From Halichondria panicea (taxonomy: Eukaryota; Porifera; Demospongiae; Suberitida; Halichondriidae), in contig NC_087379.1 in assembly GCF_963675165.1 (NCBI RefSeq), positions 4,667,442 through 4,731,441 on the forward strand: 64,000 nt of DNA, read 5' to 3'. The translations under genes and the position numbers were made by a program. The first letter of the stretch is position 1. Each line of letters starts with the position of its first letter. A model generated the notes under the pieces. It was not told the origin of the DNA. It saw only the letters and a list, made by a program, of their open reading frames with translations, and did not search any database. Positions 35,201 to 45,183 of this stretch are shown here, piece by piece.

Positions 35201-37257
35201 ACGGCGGCTAGCATAATTATAACTATATCAACAAAAATAGAGATTACATTCCACACCCAACGACGTGCTGAGATCTATCTGCTGGCATACCGTAGAAACT
35301 GGATTATTAGCGCATGCGCTTTTGGGGTCAATAGCAGAGCTCTATACACTTATATTCGAGAATGCGCCTATAATGCAGTCATTTCGAGCCTCACCCAGCA
35401 ACCGGATGTCTCTGTGATGAGAGCTGACTCGCAAGCTGGCTAGAAAGTGAGCAAGCAGGCTGGATCTATATCATACTATTATGTTACAGTTTATTTTACA
35501 GTTCATTTACATCATTTAAATTCATATTATAAAACATTCATATTGACCAGGAACTTGGAATAAAAGGACCTCATCCATGTCTCATGTGAGACTCACATTC
35601 TCTCAGCATGATCAGACAAGGTAACAGCATGCCCAGAGAGTCCTTCCAGATGGATATCACCAGCTATATAGCTATCATGCACTGTACAAGCTAACTAGCT
35701 CATAGATAAACAAAATTAGCTGAATCAATTCTAAAATTTCACTAATAACCTTCGCATAATTGGAAAAGCGCTTCACTTTGAGTATAAAAAGCCTGCAGTT
35801 GAGCATGTGCTTAAAATAAGATACGCTTATAGTCGAGTAAGCGCTAATAATCCAGTTTCTACGGTATCTTTTTAGCCTGATCTGATTGCTGTTGGCATAT
35901 CTTTTACATTTGTATATGTCTAGCCTGACTAAAAATTCAAACTATTTCGTGTGTAAACATCCAATTCAACAACAACATTTTAGGGTTATACTGCAGACTG
36001 CAGTATTATCTCATGTAAGCTAACCATTGAGCTCGAGTAGTTTTTCAGCCCTCCCGTCTCTGGTTATAATAAGACCGACCTGAGTAAAGAACACAGTAAC
36101 TGTACGTCTCATAGCGTGCTCACTCACTTGAGATATTGGATTCTGGTCGAAGAACTCAGCCAAGAAATTTTCAACTATCTATGCAAAAAACGATGATGTA
36201 TGAAATTATAATCCTGTTGCGCGAGAATAGTACAGTTCCTATGACTATAGTGTTCTACTAACAGAGCCAAAGGAACAATAGTACGTACGTAGAGGTACTT
36301 CCAACCATGTTGATCACATGCTCTACAATGTTACCTTGAGAGTGCAGCGAATTCTGTCAGGTTTCAAGTCCTTGTCAGCCATTGAGCGAGAGGCATCCAC
36401 TATCAGAAATAGATACCTCATCTGTACGAACAACATAGGATCATTGTAAGAGATACCGGATCCAGTGTGTATTAAATACAAGTCTGTGAACCAGTAATAT
36501 TATAAATTGGATAAAATTCGTTAATTTGTTTATTGACGATAAACAGTCCTAATGCACCACAAACAACAAACAACACCATGGTTACGTACCATTCCTAGAC
36601 GAGCAGAATTTGGCCTTTCAAACAACCTAACAGGAAGAATGTTCAAAATAAATCATCAGCTAAGGCAAGACACAGCAAATTACTTGGTTCTCGGTTTTTT
36701 CATCAAAATTTGAAGCGGGGAAGCAGTTTTTAAATCTTTGACAAGCATTCAGAAAAAAGTCACAAAAAGTTCACCGTCGTCAGGCATAAAAAGGTCAAAG
36801 TTCGTTATTTTAGGCCAACTGTTTTGATGATGTTTACAGCCCATCGCAATAAAAAATGAGCAAGCGGTGTAGAAGCAGTCTCAAAAAAATTAAGCGGGCG
36901 AGCCTGATAACCAAATAATTTACTTTGTCTGGCCTAATATGCTTGCTCTGTTTAGTACTGTACCTCCTCCTCTTTGCCTTGTAGAGCTCTTCATCCAGGG
37001 TGGAATGAAGTCGTCCCTCCCTGTCCTCCTGGAGCACCTCCCTACATGTGGTTAAATGTGAAAGAATATCTAGATATTTACGTAGATTTATATAGTAGAC
37101 CAAAGTTAATACAGATAGATATAATTATTATTTATCTGATTATGCTATTGTCCGTAGACTATACAGCTAGTTAAGTTGTACACTAAGTTTCTCACCAACT
37201 TCGCTCATACTCGGTCTCCCAAGGTTTGTGCACCGTGTCATCACCTTCTACCTCCAT
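18263..37257 (-). CDS. GTF2H2: General transcription factor IIH subunit 2 (p44/SSL1), complete, 17 exons
   Basis: p44 is a core TFIIH subunit that binds and stimulates the XPD helicase in transcription initiation and nucleotide-excision repair. Coding exons in transcript order: 37257-37196, 37041-36964, 36626-36590, 36421-36335, 36178-36128, 36079-36025, 33700-33601, 32650-32560, 32398-32311, 32217-32141, 32002-31972, 31912-31867, 30529-30472, 23614-23569, 21587-21497, 21355-21316, 18391-18263. All have GT/AG borders and matching phases. The 1167 nt give 388 residues; human p44 has about 395. The VWA-like domain runs from about residue 60 (start [13 protein letters not shown]) to 242 and contains [13 protein letters not shown] and the CDPGNIF segment. 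A C4 zinc finger (YFCPRC...YCELP...CKVCG) lies at about 283-303. The RING-like C-terminus ([20 protein letters not shown]) ends the protein. The start Met is the first in frame after the upstream gap. The introns are much longer than in neighbouring genes and rich in repeats. Identification is very secure. Confidence 0.95.
18392..21315 (-). other. GTF2H2 intron 16
   Basis: A 2.9-kb intron between exons 16 and 17. I see no other gene in it. A short direct duplication with the core ACATGTACTTGTATACCT lies near 19850-19910. Confidence 0.7.
22423..22557. repeat. Tandem repeat, 40-bp unit, just over three copies
   Basis: The unit begins GCAGGCCACCTATCTAGTAA and contains GCACTGAAACCTCTGTGTTA. Units start at 22423, 22463, 22503 and 22543 (the last partial). 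Copies differ by single bases. It lies in GTF2H2 intron 14. Confidence 0.9.
22766..22888. repeat. Tandem duplication, ~60-bp unit
   Basis: GTGGCCT[G/A]GTCTAAGTAGG, TATGGTAGTGGTCTA and TCGTATTGATCAC occur twice with a 60-bp offset; the second copy has extra bases near its end. It lies in GTF2H2 intron 14. Confidence 0.8.
25788..25889. repeat. Long hairpin (~40-bp stem, 18-nt loop), pre-miRNA-like or foldback element
   Basis: The arm at 25788-25827 pairs with 25846-25887. ATCAACAATAGAGTT faces AACTCTATTGTTGAT without mismatch; GTGGGTTGAGCGTTC faces GAACACTCAACCCAT with two mismatches; ATGGAA faces TTCCAT next to the loop (25828-25845). A small bulge sits between. Size and shape resemble a miRNA precursor, but a short foldback transposon gives the same pattern. 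It lies in a GTF2H2 intron and could be transcribed from either strand. Confidence 0.6.
26138..26372. mobile_element. pogo-like MITE, 'ATTATCCGG' family, copy 2
   Basis: It starts CAGTAGAACCTCGATTATCT and ends with the inverted form (ATAATCGAGGTTCTACTG). TA precedes the left end; the right flank (GGTA) has drifted. It shares its termini with 10854-11151. No coding capacity. It lies in GTF2H2 intron 13. Confidence 0.8.
26697..26716 (+). repeat. G-rich run, possible G-quadruplex
   Basis: Six G, an A, ten G, an A, then GG and GCG. The run can supply four G-tracts on the + strand, which is the non-transcribed-sense opposite of GTF2H2. Confidence 0.5.
28513..28850. repeat. Tandem duplication, 169-bp unit, two near-identical copies
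   Basis: The segment from AACACATAACCATGCTGAAT through GAATGTAGAGTCTAAGTTA occurs twice, offset by 169 bp, with only a few base differences. A smaller duplication (TTTAAGATGGAACCTGGATT) lies just upstream at 28405-28480. The high identity suggests a recent event. Confidence 0.9.
29339..29640. repeat. Probable degenerate transposon fragment with complementary ends
   Basis: The left end (GCAGGGCCGCATCCAGGATT) resembles the inverse of right-side sequences (CCAGATCCTGGGGGG, TGCAGCCACGCACTGC). A related G-rich segment with a GCGAAACCG/GTGAAACTAGG motif lies near 34775-34850. The ends are not well defined. Confidence 0.4.
30601..30860 (+). repeat. Dispersed repeat, copy 2
   Basis: Second copy of the repeat at 3600-3905 in the same orientation, within GTF2H2 intron 12. 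Shared blocks include GTGCGTTGAGCTTCAT, TTATGGGGAATGAT and ATGAAAGTGTCTAG. Confidence 0.65.
32218..32310 (-). repeat. 93-nt GTF2H2 intron 9 made almost wholly of C10 and (CA)n
   Basis: On the coding strand the intron reads gtgca, a run of ten C, a long (CA)n tract, interrupted CA-like repeats (CACTCACACTCACAG) and the acceptor cgtttag. Exons 9 and 10 on both sides are secure from the p44 sequence, so the borders are fixed by homology. There is no ordinary pyrimidine tract; the CA repeat occupies its place. Confidence 0.85.
33068..33583. repeat. Left arm of a large inverted repeat around GTF2H2 exon 7
   Basis: Reverse-complement matches to 33846-34409 run along the whole arm: GCACCGCGGGT, GATGCCTCGGTGGAG, CTACATAACATAA, CTGCATGCAGGCAGAATCCA, GCAGAGCC...AGCTCTCTTCTCAC, GCTACCAATA...TAGCGTTCTAGTGCAGAGC, AAATCCAAG, TGATCCTTGAGCAGCTG. 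Exon 7 (33601-33700) lies in the loop. A third, partial copy sits at 58187-58620, so the arms are copies of a transposable element in opposite orientation. Confidence 0.9.
33846..34409. repeat. Right arm of the large inverted repeat around GTF2H2 exon 7
   Basis: Opposite-orientation partner of 33068-33583. It starts near the TTAGCGAGATATACGG sequence (pairing with CCGTATACCTCGC of the left arm) and ends with GATGC/GCATC...ACCCGCGGT. It contains about 50 extra bases near 34220-34260, which are also present in part in the third copy at 58187-58620. Confidence 0.9.
34729..34762. repeat. Perfect 14-bp hairpin
   Basis: ACAGGCCATAACAC and GTGTTATGGCCTGT face each other across the loop TACTGT. It lies in GTF2H2 intron 6 just before a G-rich run. 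Probably part of a small element. Confidence 0.8.
35049..35180. mobile_element. Small TIR element (~132 bp)
   Basis: Bounded by AGTGTTAGAAAT and its inverted copy ATTTCTAACACT, with internal partly symmetric sequence (GGTCAAATG / CATGGTCATT). A separate hairpin, GCTAGCCGCC...GGCGGCTAGC, follows at 35182-35213. No coding capacity. Confidence 0.6.
35288..35866. mobile_element. 579-bp TIR element with TA ends
   Basis: Left terminus TACCGTAGAAACTGGATTAT and right terminus the exact inverse through GCGCTAATAATCC..., with about 25 matching bases at each end and TA at both outer borders. No transposase frame inside. Tc1/mariner-type MITE is the best fit. It lies in GTF2H2 intron 6. Confidence 0.85.
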
Positions 37258-37491
37258 AGCAACACTATTCTAATCCTAGTACACTGGACAACAGTGCTGT
37301 ACAGCTGCCAAGTTCATGAAGTTTTAATGATCAGTGGCCATGCTGTAATGGTCATCAAGCTCAGAAGCTACAAGCGCTAAGCTCCAAAAGCTGGGCGTGG
37401 CTGGTGCTGTTGCAGAGCTACAGAGGTGCTTACTTAAGTACTGGAATCTCTGCTTTTATCACCCAGGAGACAGTAGTAAGACCAAACCAAA
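37258..37491. promoter_or_regulatory. Bidirectional promoter interval (GTF2H2 / tolloid-like gene)
   Basis: The start codons of the - strand GTF2H2 gene and the + strand tolloid-like gene are separated by 234 bp. The interval contains GGGCGTGGC at about 37394, which matches a GC-box/KLF-type site. No TATA box is obvious. Promoter function is inferred from the head-to-head arrangement. Confidence 0.5.
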
Positions 37492-40400
37492 ATGCAACCT
37501 ACAAGCCCCTTGCAGAATCTAAGTTATTGGCTGCTCCTGCTGTTGTGTACAGCTGCAAGTATTATGGAAGGCAGTCCTACAGTGAGCAGCCTAGGGCACA
37601 TCTGCACTGAGCAAGGTAAATATGAACTGACTTTTAACTATGCTGGAGCTATATAGACTAGCTAGTATTAGTTACTAGATTTAGATAGTACACAGTTAGC
37701 TCGATATACGTTAAACTGTGATAGTTTATAAAAGGAGGCGTGCAATTTTACAAAGAGGCCTCTTGAATCAAACCAAAGACAGGCCAATTAGTGGTTTTGG
37801 TATCTTTCTATTGCTTATGATAAGAGTACACAGCAGATGGCCGGTGACCCGTTATCATAGTGCGAGGAGCCAATCTGATCAATAAGATCGTGGAAACATG
37901 TAGCTAAGCAACCTCCATTTGGAAACTGACGCTTTATGTTAATTTTCATAACAGTATGCAGTAGCACAGCTTGCTAGTAAACAGTATTCAAGAGGCCACT
38001 TGAAGTACAATGATATACATTACCTATAAGCATCATTGAACTACTGTACCTGGTTGATTTTAAATATTAATGTTTTGTTATGTTAATGAATTATATATTT
38101 CTCCGTTTCTCTGTGTAGATACTGGCCTTTTGGATCAGCCAACAGCACAGACATGGCCGAATGGTATCATACCTTACGAAATCAGCAACCACCTATCAGG
38201 TAGCTATTATGAATGTATGGAATCATTGCATGCATGAACAATAATTTACAATATGCTCGCCCTATAATTATAATTATGTCATACATGTACTTACAATATA
38301 ATACAAACAGCTTCTATTGAGCATCTGGTGACCAGCTGATAGCTACAAACAGTGGGTATCACGTGTTTCATCTTCCAGTGATGAATAGTGGCACATCAAT
38401 TGATCTCTGGAATGCTATATCTATCCTTCAAGTGCTTTCATGGCTCATGATTTCAATTGTGTGTAAAATCTTCAAACATTGTTCGAATTCTTGTAGTTCT
38501 CTTCACACAAGAATAATTTTTCATGACATGCATACAGCTGTGCTTGTAAAAGCATTTTGAGATAATTTCAAGAGCATACATTACATTCCATCCCTACTAT
38601 CTACTGTTCATGTGTCGAAAAATCACAAGTTGCATTATGCAATAAGCACTAATTTTTGTGTACCGCTCAAAATTGTTTGCACACAATCATTATTGCAATA
38701 TACAGTAATAAAAATGCTGAAGCTGTGATGTAATAAAAACATCACAGAAAGTAAATAAACTACATGATTGTCCTCAATTGTTTTTTAATCTGTAGGAGAT
38801 GTGAGAAGGAAACTGCTCTTAACAATGCAGGCCCAAGAGATAACTTCCTGTGTCATATTCACACCACACGGAAGCGAGCCCGACTTTGTATCGTTTGAGA
38901 CTGGAGAAAGGTGCTACAAAATGTTTATTGCATGTAGTTTAATTTGTTGGAATTAAAAGTTTAGTGGACGTGACTTTTATACCACAGAGGAACATGTACT
39001 ATAGCCGTATAGCGCTTTGAAAGGGTGATCCAGGAAACGAGCAGTACAGCGTTAGCATGTATATCTAAGCTTACAATCTAAGAATTTTAATTAAGTTAGT
39101 TTGGAGAGATTATGAGGTAACATTAAAGGTAATGAAATTAAAGAAGATTGCGAATCCATCAGTATAAACAACTTAGTAGCGTAGCAATGCTTAGCAACTA
39201 CCTATCAAATTAATTGCCATTTAAAGTCATTTACTTTTTCAGGTGCTGTTCGAACATAGGGTACATAGGTCAAGGTAGACAGGATGTGTTGCTAGGCAAC
39301 TCCTGCACAGAGTCTGGCTCTGAGAACCAACTGAGTAGCGTCATACACATGCTTGTCGGTATGAAAGATACGGGAATTGCAACTGATGGGAATCCTAAGA
39401 AACGACAAACATCAGCCAAACTTGAAAGTTTCTCTGCCACTATTAACCACAATTGTGATGGTACGTAGGTCATTTAGCTACAAAAATTAATATTAATTGA
39501 TGACATTAATCAAGCTAGCGCACTCGATTACATAAATGCCAGATATATACAGGAGATACAGATGCATGTGTTTATGACTTATATGCTTGACTTCCATACA
39601 CCGTATGCAGCAATTTGTGGAGGGTGTGCCATATTGGATAAATCGAACAATCTAATTGAGCACCTTCTGGGCACCCCCCAGTACCCAGGACACTATCAGA
39701 CCCATCTGGACTGCACATGGAAGTTGGCAGCACCCGAGGGCTTTTCCCTGAGGCTAAATTTCCACGACTTAGACTTGGAGGAACACGACAGTTGCAGACA
39801 CGACTATTTGAGTGTGCAGTACCTAAATGACCATGGTCAAGTGCTCAGGTGAATTTGTATGGCCTCTGTGTGCAGTGTTGAGGGATCAATAGGAGATTAG
39901 TAAACAAACTATGTGAAATAGATTGCGCTCTCAGACTATATGTTGTTACTAGGCGCCTGATAATGATGTGGTGGTATAATGACAGTGTTTTTATTAATTA
40001 TTGCATGTCCAAGAGCTTAAAATAGCAACAACAAATTAACAGGCATTTACAATAATTATTGTTTTGAGTGCCTCCTCCAATGCAGCAGTTGTGACAATGA
40101 GTGTCATGCATATGCAATTTGTACATGCAGGTCCTCCAAGCTGTGCGGGTCTCCAGACATGTTGACACTGAACCAACCCACCTCACATGATGTCAACATC
40201 AGCATCGCTGTCTTGCACTTCCACTCTGACAGCTCGTATGGGGGCAAAGGACTGTTGGTAGGATACACTGTAAGAGGTGAGACCACTGGATTAGTTACAG
40301 CCACTTCTGTTCATAATGGGGCAATCGAGGAGGTCGATATAATATAGTTCGTAAAGAGTGAAGCGATTATATAATAATCCTAGATATCGTACTGACTTGA

Positions 40401-41878
40401 CTTCTCTTGTACTTACAGAAAAACCGGTCAACAAAGTTGATCCCTGCTCGATGAACAATGGTGGGTGTGCTGGGGTGTGCACCAGTGATGCCTTTGGAGA
40501 CCATGTGTGCAGCTGCAAACCAGGGTATCGGCTTACCAGGAGAGGAAAGTGCTTAGGTAAGGACTTAGTTTTTGTCTCTTAGCTACCGTATAGCAGCTAT
40601 TCAGGATAGTGATGTTGAATCTCTATTAGTGTAGAATAATTTCGTAGTTTAATTTTCATGATGCTCTTCAATACGAAATATACACATTACGAAAATAACC
40701 CGCTATATACGGTATTGTGAAATGACCTTAGAAATACATGTACAGTAGACTTTTGTTAATCCGGCCACCCTTTGGACAGTGCAGCTTGGCCGGAATAGCG
40801 AGGTGGCCGAATTTCAGAAAATACGTGCGGCTAAAAATGACCCTACCTCGAATCTAATGGCAGTTCTGTCTCGAGTAAAATGAATCATTTTATGCTATCT
40901 ATTTAAGTGTAATCCATTTATCTGCCAAACTACATCCAAAACGTCATATATGGCCGTAATAAATATACATTAAAAACCTAGTTTGAGGCAGCCAGTACTG
41001 GCCAGTATACGGAACAGTGAGTGACCGCATTTCAGTTTTGTGCAGTAAACATCTACATTGTAGCTAGCAATCCGTGCCAACCAATGGCCGGTTTATCGTG
41101 CATGGCGGCCATATTTCAGAGAGCCGGAATAGCAAGAGTCTATATATAACTGAATAACGAGATAGTGAGAGCACTTAGCCCCGATCAGTTAGTTTATGAA
41201 AAGCTGTACATTATTATGTACATGTATATGTACACGTGTTCACGAGTTTCTGGGTACATTGCTAAAAGCTATACAAACGCTACGCCAAATTACAACCTAT
41301 TGGTCGTAGGATTGACAATTAACCAGGGAATTAAAGAAGCTATATCATGCAGAACTGAGGTGGAAGGCTTCAGCCTCTAAAGATCCCTATACTAGCTTCC
41401 TATCTTGCATATATGTGCTTATCAAATTAACCTTCATGTATAGATGGTAACTAAATCCTTAAGTGACGATTGTTTTGTTAATGCAGATATCAACGAGTGT
41501 AAGGTGAACAAAGGCGGTTGTGTTCACAAGTGCACCAATATTGAGGGATCTTTTTCCTGCCATTGTCGAATTGGATATGAACTGAGTCCAGATCAGAGAT
41601 CATGTCACAGTAAGTATACCACGATTGCATGTATAATATTATAAGTAATCCGTCTCATGCAACGTACTGTTTATGTATAAACGGGTATTACAACATTTGC
41701 ATGAATATCCACACACACGCAAGCACAAACACATTCCTCAAATTATGCGTACGCGTGCACTCATAATTAATAGCAGCTTCCAATTGGAAATGCTAGCAAT
41801 ACCCCCACCATCCATTCACACACACGCACGCACGCATGCAAGCACATGCACCATCTAAATTACCATACCACCCACCCA

Positions 41879-41960
<82 letters not shown>

Positions 41961-42622
41961 AACGCACACACACTACACACCACACACATACAGCTTGCAA
42001 CTTCACAATGAACCAGCGCACACACACACACGCACACACACGCACACACACTACACACCACACCACCTCACACCACACCAACGCACACACACTACACACC
42101 ACACACATACAGCTTGCAACTTCACAATGAACCAGCACACACACACACACGCACGCACGCACACCACACCAACGCACACACTCTACACACCACACACATA
42201 CAGCTTGCAACTTCACAATGAACCAGCGCTCAGGGATCATCTACCCTACTGGCTATCCCGTCTCATACAAACACAACCAAAACTGCCTCTGGTTCATACA
42301 CGCATGGCCTGAGCATCACCTCAAAATTACTATATCTAACTTTGACACCATCGATACAAATAGGTGCACAGCGGACTTTCTGAAGCTAGATCCCAGCAAA
42401 TTCCCATACCAGGGCCGACTGTGTGGCTACCATTCTCACATTGAGTACTATGTGCAGGGGAAGATGAAGCTGAGGTTTCGGTCAAAAATAGCTAACTCCT
42501 ATCACAGTGGATTTAGGCTGAGTTTTGAGCAGATGCCAACCAGTCAGTTAAATAGCTCTGCCATTGATTATGTTAATGTAGATGGGAAAACAGTGCCTTA
42601 TACAGAAAGATTATGGTTATGA
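37492..42622 (+). CDS. Tolloid-like secreted protein: degenerate truncated astacin - CUB - EGF - cbEGF - CUB
   Basis: Exons: 37492-37615, 38119-38199, 38796-38910, 39243-39460, 39611-39848, 40131-40276, 40419-40556, 41487-41609, 42204-42622. Phases match at all junctions; 533 residues. Residues ~12-22 (YWLLLLLCTAA) are a signal-peptide core. From W54 the sequence follows the astacin catalytic domain: WPNGIIPYEIS, TSCVIF, then CCSNIGYIGQGRQ. At the zinc site, where HExxHxxGxxH is expected, the protein has SSVIHMLVGMKD: only one His (about 142) remains and the catalytic Glu is lost. Exon 4 then joins directly to CUB1, so the C-terminal half of the astacin domain with the Met-turn is missing. 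CUB1 is ~180-307, EGF 307-353, a calcium-type EGF (DINEC...C...CTNIEGSFSC) 354-394, CUB2 395-533. Active astacin relatives (BMP1/tolloid) cleave procollagens and chordin; this one is predicted to be a catalytically dead extracellular binding protein. The CUB-EGF-CUB part also resembles MASP/C1r. Confidence 0.85.
40584..40714. mobile_element. 'CCGTATAGCGGG' MITE, degenerate copy
   Basis: Termini TACCGTATAGC and AATAACCCGCTATATACGGTA. It belongs to the family also seen at 45770, 50535, 52682, 53966 and 55588. It lies in intron 7 of the tolloid-like gene. Confidence 0.65.
40743..41141. mobile_element. TA-flanked pogo/Tc1-like MITE, copy 2 of the 2079 family
   Basis: It starts CAGTAGACTTTTGTTAATCC after TA and shares internal blocks with 2079-2479 (GTGCAGCTTGGCCGGAATAG, ACCTCGAATCTAA, GGCAGCCAGTACTG, TTTTGTGCAGTAAACATCTA). 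The right terminus (AGAGTCTATA) is degraded. Intron 7 of the tolloid-like gene. Confidence 0.75.
41881..42226. repeat. (CA)n tract with three tandem copies of an exon's splice acceptor
   Basis: A pure (CA)n run of about 78 bp (41881-41959) is followed by CA-rich DNA in which CACACATACAG plus the exon start CTTGCAACTTCACAATGAAC occurs three times, with the AG at 41993, 42112 and 42203. Only the third copy continues into the CUB2 exon. The first copy, if used, leads to a stop at the second copy; the second leads out of the CUB2 frame. Confidence 0.9.
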
Positions 42623-42668
42623 TCATGCAGATTAATTTCTTTGTGTATATAATTAGCTGACAACATTT

Positions 42669-42674
42669 TTTATT
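42669..42674 (-). terminator. Poly(A) signal AATAAA of the TTC17-like gene
   Basis: TTTATT on the + strand, 74 bp past the stop codon of the - strand gene. The intergenic space to the convergent tolloid-like stop is only 125 bp. Confidence 0.6.
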
Positions 42675-42747
42675 CACTGCACCACATTACCTTCCATTGA
42701 ATGATAATAATTGTTTGATAGTCACAAAAACTCATTTATATAAGAGG

Positions 42748-45183
42748 TTAAAGCTCGAGAGCACCAAGGAGGTAGTAAATGAGAATGAGCACAATTACAA
42801 TGAGCAAACATATTATAATGACTGTGTAAGTGTTAATAGAATGTTGCTGATCCAGTCCCAATTCACGGAGGTGTAACTCAGCAACGTGAAGTCCGGGATT
42901 CAACTCCAGCGTCTTTCTGAAGTACCATGCGGCTTCTTCGTATTTTTCCAGGGCCTTGTACACTTCCCCCAGGGTGAAATACTGTAGCCAGACATGATGG
43001 TCGGATGATTTCATGTGCAAGGAGCGTTTGGCAAGATAGACAGCATCTGCGTTATATTTGAGGTTGAAGAGAACCCGTGCCAGGTTGAGCAACAGGTCAG
43101 GGTGGTCGGGAGAGAGAGAGAGGGCTTTGCGGAAACACTCTATGGCCAGTTGTGTGTTGCCTTTGATTCGCCAGAAGTTGCCAATTTGGTTGAGGACAGT
43201 TAGCGAGTTTGGGGTCTGAGGGTGAGAAGGACACAACTTCATGTTATAATTATGCTTTACCTGATTATCCATGCACTATTGTTGGTGTTTAAATTAAGGC
43301 TATGACCTTTTTCATAGGGACCACAAGAAGGAATGATGTAATACACGTGTTTGCAGGCTGTAACAATGGGTTGCAATTTATATCATGGTCGTTTTAATTA
43401 GAAATTACGTACATGCACATTACACTTATACACGTACACTTCCGATACAAGATCCTCTGAAGAGGGCAGTGCTATTACCCCATAATTAATTATTTTCCTA
43501 CCAGCATAGAAGGCCGCTCTACAAAATACAGATTTATAGTACCCTAAAGAGTGATCTACTTGGAGGCTCCACTGCATGCAAGTATACACACCTCTTGATA
43601 AGCCTTTCTGAGTCCCATCTCCACCTCAAACAGGTCCACAGCATTGTCTGTCTCTGCCTTCTTGAATATCATGGCTACCTCCGGTTCAGGATAGTGACTG
43701 TGCTCGTGTCTCCGTGCTATACCTTCCAACCAATCGTAGGCCGTGCTCTCCACCGCTTCTCCACAGGTGAGGGGGGTGGGTTGGGCATCCTGCATTGCCT
43801 GCTGGCTCCTGGACATGGGTATTAAGGGAATTATACAGTTGGTTGTAGAGCAAGGTCTAAATAATTATGTGCATGCGTGTGTTCATTGTAAGGCATAGTG
43901 AAACCTCCAACAATAAACCTGCCCCAATAAGAGGTGAATTCTCTATATCCCTAACAATTAATGGACTGCCTGTATATAAGGACAAGGGCGCTCTTCATAC
44001 CAAGAACACACATGCATACTTAAATACAGTACTATACCTACTAGTGATTAAGGATAGTGACCCTGTTGCACATTACTAACTAAATGCTCTGCTGCACACT
44101 GTACGTAGGCACATACATCGGTCCAGATCCATCTGGGTTGCGTGGGCGTTTATGTTCACCGTCCTTACAGTTACCAGCTCCACACCTCACACTCTCACGC
44201 TGACACGCCCCCTTACGTCTCTCCTTGACTGACGAGGTCACCCCTGTAATTAAGCCAGTGATCAATCAGTTGTACACTACATCAACCATCAACATCATTA
44301 AACCTCCAAGGCAAGGATGGTTTGCATTGCCATAAATTCGAATATAGTGGACAATAAGTGTTATATACAAATGGTATGAAAAATGCTTGCAACCTAAACT
44401 ACGTATCTCACCTTGGATACAACTAGCCAACAGTCTTAAAAAAACTATTGAAACAAACGACAATCTTTGTGCGTATGAGTGCTATAAGCTTCTAGCTCTA
44501 CGTACTGACTTGTCCATGTCCAAGGATTGAGCCCCACCCTTATTTCCTGGTGTTTAGCGAGCAACTGTCCTGCCCTTGCCAACAAGTGCCTAGCTTCTTT
44601 CAAGGTAAGGGAGTTTATGAGAATGCTGAGTTTATGGTAGTTCAGTTGCTATGATATATACAGACCCCAAGAGGGGCATATAAAAAAATGTTATAAATAT
44701 TTGTGCGAAGCTAGATCTGGCTGTTTAACAGGTTACAGCCTCTGTAATTATATACGGACTACAGATTAAAGAGGATGTACGCTACAGAGGTGATGTTTTG
44801 AATACCGTATTCGCATTAGCATACACTTGATCCAACTCACCATCAGAGCTCAGGTCCACTGTCAATACAGGGCAGTGTGATCTCGCCTGACCACCACCAC
44901 CCTTTTGGCCCTCCACTGTAGTCCTGATTTGTGGGCGTGGCTTTCTATTAACCTCTCCACCTACACCACGCATTTTGGTTGTGTGTCGGACCAAAATGGC
45001 AAATTCCGGGTCGCTATTGGCCAGGTTGACGGCAAATACATCTCCCGTTTTCCCCTGAGAGTGATCGACTTCGAGAGGTGTAATGGAGTCTTCCTGTACC
45101 TTCCAATGAGTGACACCAGCTATGCTGGAGACACAGGCAAGCAGTAGGGCGTGTACTAGCACTGTGAGGGCTGCTGAGGCCAT
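42748..45183 (-). CDS. TTC17-like TPR protein with signal peptide and C-terminal membrane anchor, short form
   Basis: Exons in transcript order: 45183-44841, 44596-44506, 44434-44412, 44243-44117, 43808-43592, 43215-42748; phases agree and the sum is 1269 nt (422 residues). The first ATG starts a signal peptide (core TVLVHALLLACVSSIAG). Directly after it GVTHWKVQEDS matches the start of mature TTC17 (THW-V-ED). The last exon encodes tandem TPR-like repeats (IGNFWRIKGNTQLAIECFRK, FTLGEVYKALEKYEEAAWYF) that resemble the C-terminal TPRs of TTC17, whose human form is about 1,140 residues. The central TPR blocks of TTC17 are absent here. The end is a strongly hydrophobic segment (IIICLLIVIVLILIYYLL), a TM anchor not known to me in vertebrate TTC17. 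TTC17 has been linked to actin organisation and ciliogenesis. The 23-nt exon 3 is fixed only by phase, so it is the weakest part of the model. A divergent paralogue rather than the orthologue is possible. Confidence 0.7.

Noticed and set aside
41836-42312. Overlapping open frames of 94-158 codons on both strands, rich in His-Thr or Val-Cys
   Set aside because: They are translations of (CA)n and CA-like repeats. The only coding part is the CUB2 exon from 42204.
44506-44516. Alternative donor in exon 2 of the TTC17-like gene (ACAA|gtcagt)
   Set aside because: It would break the frame across exons 3 and 4; the donor TCA|gtacgt keeps frame through to the TPR exons.
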